Of a DNA stretch of 17,858 nucleotides, positions 15,301 to 17,858 are shown piece by piece. The notes under the pieces are model-generated. The model did not search any database, was not told where the DNA came from, and worked only from the letters and a program-made list of their open reading frames with translations. A program made the position numbers and the translations under genes. Source of the DNA: Capsulimonas sp039928515 (GTDB lineage Bacteria; Armatimonadota; Armatimonadia; Armatimonadales; Capsulimonadaceae); the NCBI RefSeq assembly GCF_039928515.1, contig NZ_JBDSSZ010000331.1. One strand, 5' to 3'. Positions within the stretch are counted from its first letter, which is position 1, and each line of letters starts with the position of its first letter.

Positions 15301-15509
15301 GTGCGGTGCGTCTCTGGGCGGCGGCGCACAGCTTGGGGGGGGCTCTCGATATCCCGCCATCCTCCGACCCCGAGGAATCGTTTGAGTGGCAAACCCAGTC
15401 CGCCCGCGCCGCTCTCAGCGAAGCCGCCTTCACAGCGGCTCAGACATCCGGCGCCCTCCTCACCTGGGAGCAAGCCGTCGCCTACGCGCTGGAAGGGTAT
15501 TTACCTTAA
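12384..15509 (+). CDS. SARP/AfsR-like transcriptional regulator: winged helix - BTAD - NB-ARC - TPR
   Basis: 1,041 aa from the ATG at 12384 (GGAAAGG just upstream; ATG at 12387 also possible). The frame is open to 12000, but that part overlaps the divergent gene and is not protein-like. An OmpR-type winged helix (about 8-85, ITLFGPMQAFVDGRPLP...) is followed by a bacterial transcriptional activator domain (about 95-240). An NB-ARC/AAA-like ATPase follows with Walker A GPGGIGKT (300-307), Walker B LLLVLDN (370-376) and ATSREAL sensor-like motif. The helical C-terminus has about seven TPR repeats of roughly 40 residues (about 700-960). This is the AfsR/SARP plan: ATP- and ligand-gated transcription activator. 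It faces the hydrolase operon across a 190-bp gap, so that operon is the likely target (inference). It ends 7 bp from the convergent GH127 gene. Confidence 0.92.
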   Translation: MMGTQNSEASLAITLFGPMQAFVDGRPLPPLRSRKSRWLLALLVLRHGHSVERAWLCEMLWLDAFPDRSAANLNPALSDLRRALGSQSGRVQSPSRHTLRLDLGGASVDLLEFDAAIDSQTPEALERAAALYRGPLLEGCNEEWALEERTAREQECLKALETLAGNALAAGDHTATADYYRRAIRIAPLWEAAQRGLMQALFQAGDDNAALSVYRTFAQTLRRDDPRAAPDEQTTALYSQGRAEMQRRASLPAMTVPKSAPSPKPPGYLPKPLTDLIGRKDERAEVMQRIGVSRLVTLTGPGGIGKTRLALTAAEESAPQFVDGVWLAALETLSDGASVVGQIASVLNLKETPDQPLLETLIDYLRHKDLLLVLDNCEHLLDAIAQTADRLLRECGGVRVLATSREALRMTGEVAWQVPSLSTPDPAHLPQNPAALCRALMGYESVQLFVERAQAARNDFALTGANAAAVAEICARLEGAPLAIELAAARIRAMTAEQMAARLDDHLTLLSGGSRAAMSRQQTMRATLDWSFALLTVQEQILLARVSVFSGGWTLEAAEAVCAGDDIPRSAVLDLLTSLVDKSLIIFDGSAAAERYRMLETVRQYGAEHLQEGAEVCGRHLAWAAALVEAATQLRGAELFQQLAALEAEYSNLAAALAWVGMQPDTDTEAARIGLSLAGGLSQYWHMHALHVQGRRYLIQALDRPGARETTAARARALNGAGVLSYSHGDYSAARGFYSECLDVRRQLDDGRGQAVALNNLGNVALILCDPLSARALFEEAQVRFQDAEDVRGSAQALSNLANVAYYLKEYETSRNFYEQVIVIFQSMNDTHSVARTLGNLGNVAYEQADYTEARVRHEQSLDLFREFKDYSGVARQLVHIGNAMRRQGEDSSAEALYEEALGLFRQTADQQGVSEALTRLGFIADKKNKLLAAKSLHQQSLEIGRSVGYKLGTLDNLKALAGIEDKQGRPERAVRLWAAAHSLGGALDIPPSSDPEESFEWQTQSARAALSEAAFTAAQTSGALLTWEQAVAYALEGYLP

Positions 15510-15516
15510 CAAGATA

Positions 15517-17535
15517 CTATCCCAGATCTGGGAAGATGGTGACCCGCAGGTGGGTGGAGCCGTAGGGAACCAGCGTCAAATGCTCCACGGAATCGGCCAC
15601 TTTGCTCGCGCTCACGTCGGGCAGCGGCGGGGTGAACTTCTGGTTGGGATTGTCGGGATTGACCTGAAGCTCCCAGTCTTCGATCTTCTTGGCGGACACA
15701 ATGAGCCGGGTAGGCGGGTTGCTCCAGGGATCTTCTGGGATGGGCTTGCGCTCGAACTTTACGGAGCTCTTGAGTTTCGCTTCATCGACAACGACGCCGT
15801 AATTCCAGGCGCTCGTGGGCGTGGCGTTCCAGCTGGGGTATTCGGCGGTCGTATATCGTTCTTCGACGATTGGCGTCCAATTTGCTTCAATCGGCAGGGA
15901 ATATACGAGTGGTCCGTGCTCTAGGCCGACGCCATTCTGGGGCCAATGGGAGACGGCGGTCTTCATGGGCAGGGTCAGGGTGATCTTATCCCCGGGCTGG
16001 AAGGTTCGATTTAGCGTGACGAAGCCATTTTTCTTATGCGGCGTGCTGATCGGCTTGCCGTTCAATGTGATATTCGGATTCTCACACCATTCTGGGATAC
16101 GCAGGGACAGCGGAAAGGCGACGGCGCGCTTCAGATCGATCGTGAAATGGATCTGTTCTTCGAAGGGATATCCCGTTGTCTGAACGATTTCGAGAGAGTC
16201 GTGATCGGGGCCGACGGTAGTCGTGAGCTTGGACGGGCCATAAAGCGTCGCCGCCAGGCCACCGTCCGGCTGCTTCATCCACATGCGCATGACGTAGTTA
16301 GGTAGAAGCCGATGCACGTTGCCGCCGCAGCAGGCGGTGCGCTGGCCTGGATTGGGCTGGTACGCCATCATATGCCCCCCGTGCGCCATGACGTTGTGGT
16401 CAGAGTTCAGGGTAGCAAGGAACTGGTTAGGGCAGGAGAAGTATTGAAGCGCCTTCCAGTCGTTCTTAATCGCGCCAGGACCGGCGTTGAAGCAGGCGCG
16501 CTCGATACGATCCCCCCACACTCCGTCGCCCGTCGCCGTCAGAAGATATCCCCACGACCAGGTGTGGTCGGAGATATCACACGTCTCATGGGAGTCGAGC
16601 GACGTCTTCGTGCGATACCATTCCGAGGTGGATGGGATACCGTCGATCAGCATATGGTGGTCGAAGACGCGGCGCTGGGCGGCGAGGGCGAATTTCAGAT
16701 ATTCGGTCTTGCCGGTATGGGCGTACAGGATCGCCGGCTGCTTGGCCGTCTCCATATAGGTCACGCCATGGGCGTCAATCGGCGTCGCCGAAAACACGCG
16801 CAGCTCCGACAGATCCCCATGTTCCTTGTCGTCGGCCACCGTCAAGTATTCCCGCCAGGAGTTTTCGGCGAGCGCCAGCAGCTGCGGATCTCCAGTACGC
16901 TCGTAGCACCAGAGCATCGTCTCGATATTGACGACGTTGCGAGTGGGCTTCCCATAAGCGGCCTTGTCGGAAAGATAGTGCTTACGCATGGCCTCCGCGA
17001 TCTCAGTCTCGCCACTGGCGTCCGAGGCCGCCGCCAATCCTCGGAAGAAGACCGCATGCGGCCAGCGATGGAAGTCGCCCGTGGGCTCCTCAAAGAACTT
17101 CGGCCCAAGATATCCGTCCGAGTTAGCGTGGGAGACCGTGTAGTCGATCTTCTCTCGCACCTGCCGCATCAGACTTTTATCGTTCATGACGATCGCCAGG
17201 CGTGTGGCGCCGTCAACCCAGTAAGCCATCTGTTCCCAAGGCCACCATAATTCGCCTTGCTCCTCACCCTTCCAGTACGCAACTGTAAAGGGCCAAGACA
17301 CCTGCGTCAGTTTGGATCCAAGGTGCTCCGCCTGTTTCTCCATATACGTCCGCAGCCATCCCTGCGGATTGATGGAGCCGGCGGGCAGGTCTTGGAGCGC
17401 CGCATAAGAGCGCGTCTTCAATGGCAGCGGCGTGGCCGCGCGGCCTCCCTGCTCTGCGGTCAAAAGCATGGCGGCGCTGATCGTGGCGAACTGGATAAAC
17501 TGCCGCCTGGTCATTTCAAACTTGGTCGGACTCAA
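15517..17535 (-). CDS. Tat-exported GH127-family glycosidase (beta-L-arabinofuranosidase-like, DUF1680)
   Basis: 672 aa from a TTG at 17535, which has GAGAGG 7-8 nt upstream; the ATG at 17514 has none. MTRRQFIQF (8-16) plus a hydrophobic stretch is a twin-arginine signal, so the enzyme folds before export. The (alpha/alpha)6 barrel covers about 45-420, followed by beta domains. The family's zinc-thiolate site is recognisable: HETC (E317, C319) and ACCGG (C402, C403). One cysteine of the CC pair is the nucleophile in the characterised Bifidobacterium enzyme, and E305 (STSEW) is the candidate acid/base. Known members release beta-L-arabinofuranose from plant hydroxyproline-rich glycoproteins, but GH127/146-like sequences vary in substrate. 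Stands alone; with the GH116 gene it indicates plant-glycan use. Confidence 0.88.
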   Translation of the reverse strand: MSPTKFEMTRRQFIQFATISAAMLLTAEQGGRAATPLPLKTRSYAALQDLPAGSINPQGWLRTYMEKQAEHLGSKLTQVSWPFTVAYWKGEEQGELWWPWEQMAYWVDGATRLAIVMNDKSLMRQVREKIDYTVSHANSDGYLGPKFFEEPTGDFHRWPHAVFFRGLAAASDASGETEIAEAMRKHYLSDKAAYGKPTRNVVNIETMLWCYERTGDPQLLALAENSWREYLTVADDKEHGDLSELRVFSATPIDAHGVTYMETAKQPAILYAHTGKTEYLKFALAAQRRVFDHHMLIDGIPSTSEWYRTKTSLDSHETCDISDHTWSWGYLLTATGDGVWGDRIERACFNAGPGAIKNDWKALQYFSCPNQFLATLNSDHNVMAHGGHMMAYQPNPGQRTACCGGNVHRLLPNYVMRMWMKQPDGGLAATLYGPSKLTTTVGPDHDSLEIVQTTGYPFEEQIHFTIDLKRAVAFPLSLRIPEWCENPNITLNGKPISTPHKKNGFVTLNRTFQPGDKITLTLPMKTAVSHWPQNGVGLEHGPLVYSLPIEANWTPIVEERYTTAEYPSWNATPTSAWNYGVVVDEAKLKSSVKFERKPIPEDPWSNPPTRLIVSAKKIEDWELQVNPDNPNQKFTPPLPDVSASKVADSVEHLTLVPYGSTHLRVTIFPDLG

Positions 17536-17613
17536 TCTGGAACCTCTCGATTATTTGATGATGTCACGCGTTATGGGGGGATTTTTATCGCGGCGTCGCC
17601 GCCCCGGGACAGC

Positions 17614-17685
17614 CAATACTGTCCTTACGCTAGATAGCAGGACAATCATACCACTGTCCTGCTATCTAGCGTAAGGACAGTATTG
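17614..17685. repeat. Perfect 31-bp inverted repeat with 10-nt spacer
   Basis: The arm beginning CAATACTGTCCTTACGC (17614-17644) is repeated exactly as reverse complement at 17655-17685. Each arm is itself an imperfect dyad (TGTCCT...AGGACA), so the half-site TGTCCT/AGGACA occurs four times. It lies 79-150 bp upstream of the GH127 start. It may be an operator, a stable leader hairpin or a miniature mobile element remnant. No flanking target-site duplication is evident. Confidence 0.85.
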
Positions 17686-17747
17686 CCCCGATCATAGCAC
17701 AAAATTGACATCCCAATCGTGATACTTAACAAAATGCGCGGAAGTCC

Positions 17748-17763
17748 CGCTCATTGATGAGCG
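17748..17763. repeat. 16-nt perfect palindrome
   Basis: CGCTCAT-TG-ATGAGCG forms a perfect 7-bp dyad in the gene-free right edge, between the 31-bp inverted repeat and the next hairpin. Function unknown; operator or RNA stem. Confidence 0.6.
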
Positions 17764-17777
17764 TGGATGGATAGCGC

Positions 17778-17797
17778 AACGCCCTTCTCAGGGCGTT
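17778..17797 (+). terminator. Short stem-loop with weak T-tract
   Basis: AACGCCCT-TCTC-AGGGCGTT gives an 8-bp stem and tetraloop, followed on the plus strand by ATATTTCTT. It resembles a weak intrinsic terminator reading rightward, yet no plus-strand gene precedes it. It may instead belong to an untranslated leader of the minus-strand GH127 gene or end a small RNA. Confidence 0.4.
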
Positions 17798-17813
17798 ATA
17801 TTTCTTGGTCTAC

Positions 17814-17858
17814 TGGTATACTGAAAGCATACCAATACAACTGACAGCATCCCGATAC
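17814..17858. repeat. Inverted repeat and 20-bp-period direct repeat at window edge
   Basis: TGGTAT-N9-ATACCA (17814-17834) overlaps two near-identical direct repeats with a 20-bp period: ACTGAAAGCATACCAATAC (17820-17838) and ACTGACAGCATCCCGATAC (17840-17858), three differences in 19. A period of about two helical turns suits cooperative regulator binding. More copies may lie beyond the window. Confidence 0.5.

Larger units (their letters stand above)
17536..17858. other. Gene-free right edge (323 bp), repeat-rich
   Basis: No credible coding frame is seen. The stretch holds the GH127 ribosome site, the 31-bp inverted repeat, a 16-nt palindrome, a short stem-loop and the 20-bp repeats described separately. 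Four distinct dyads in about 250 bp is dense and indicates a complex regulatory region or a leader RNA. I could not fix a promoter. Confidence 0.6.

Noticed and set aside
15521..15532. 12-nt palindrome CCCAGATCTGGG as a terminator between the convergent regulator and GH127 genes
   Set aside because: It lies inside the last codons of the GH127 gene, has no T-tract and is short enough to occur by chance.

Overview
This is a GC-rich bacterial window (roughly 60% G+C by eye) in which both strands are densely used. It holds ten apparently intact protein genes and one frameshifted gene. I see no rRNA, tRNA, CRISPR array, transposase or phage structural gene. Two large secreted carbohydrate-active enzymes (a GH116-type and a GH127-type glycosidase), a very large SARP/AfsR-like regulator and frequent TTG starts suggest a free-living plant- or soil-associated bacterium with many glycosidases. 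Armatimonadota (Capsulimonas-like) would fit, but that is only an impression and not a demonstrated placement.

Layout. 132-3590 (-): secreted GH116-family glycosidase with two discoidin-like (F5/8C) modules. 3856-5182 (+): a lower-GC islet with an unrecognised 209-aa protein and a GNAT acetyltransferase broken by one missing base. 5187-5218: hairpin between convergent genes. 5229-9022 (-): an ECF sigma factor overlapping by ATGA a 1,046-1,051 aa protein that carries, in one chain, recognisable catalytic cores of both the beta and the beta' subunits of RNA polymerase. 9129-12193 (-): four-gene operon of Tat-exported haloperoxidase-like alpha/beta hydrolase, a second alpha/beta hydrolase with an Asp nucleophile, a short-chain dehydrogenase and a muconolactone-isomerase-like small protein. 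12384-15509 (+): divergent SARP/BTAD - NB-ARC - TPR regulator, probably controlling that operon. 15517-17535 (-): Tat-exported GH127-type glycosidase. 17536-17858: gene-free edge rich in inverted and direct repeats, including a perfect 31-bp inverted repeat.

The standout is the sigma/RNA polymerase pair. The protein keeps the beta double-psi barrel signature (residues 337-347), the beta' catalytic NxDFDGD motif (756-762), the beta' SGARGS motif and a likely clamp-helix hairpin. By eye it lacks the beta flap, the beta' zinc ribbon, and the beta' trigger loop, jaw and C-terminus. It is not the housekeeping polymerase (rpoB and rpoC would be about 1,200 and 1,300+ aa), and it shows no sign of decay. 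Translationally coupled to its own sigma factor, it looks like a self-contained miniature transcription or RNA-synthesis module. The nearest known concept is the single-chain DPBB polymerase YonO of phage SPbeta, but this one is chromosomal in appearance and sigma-linked.
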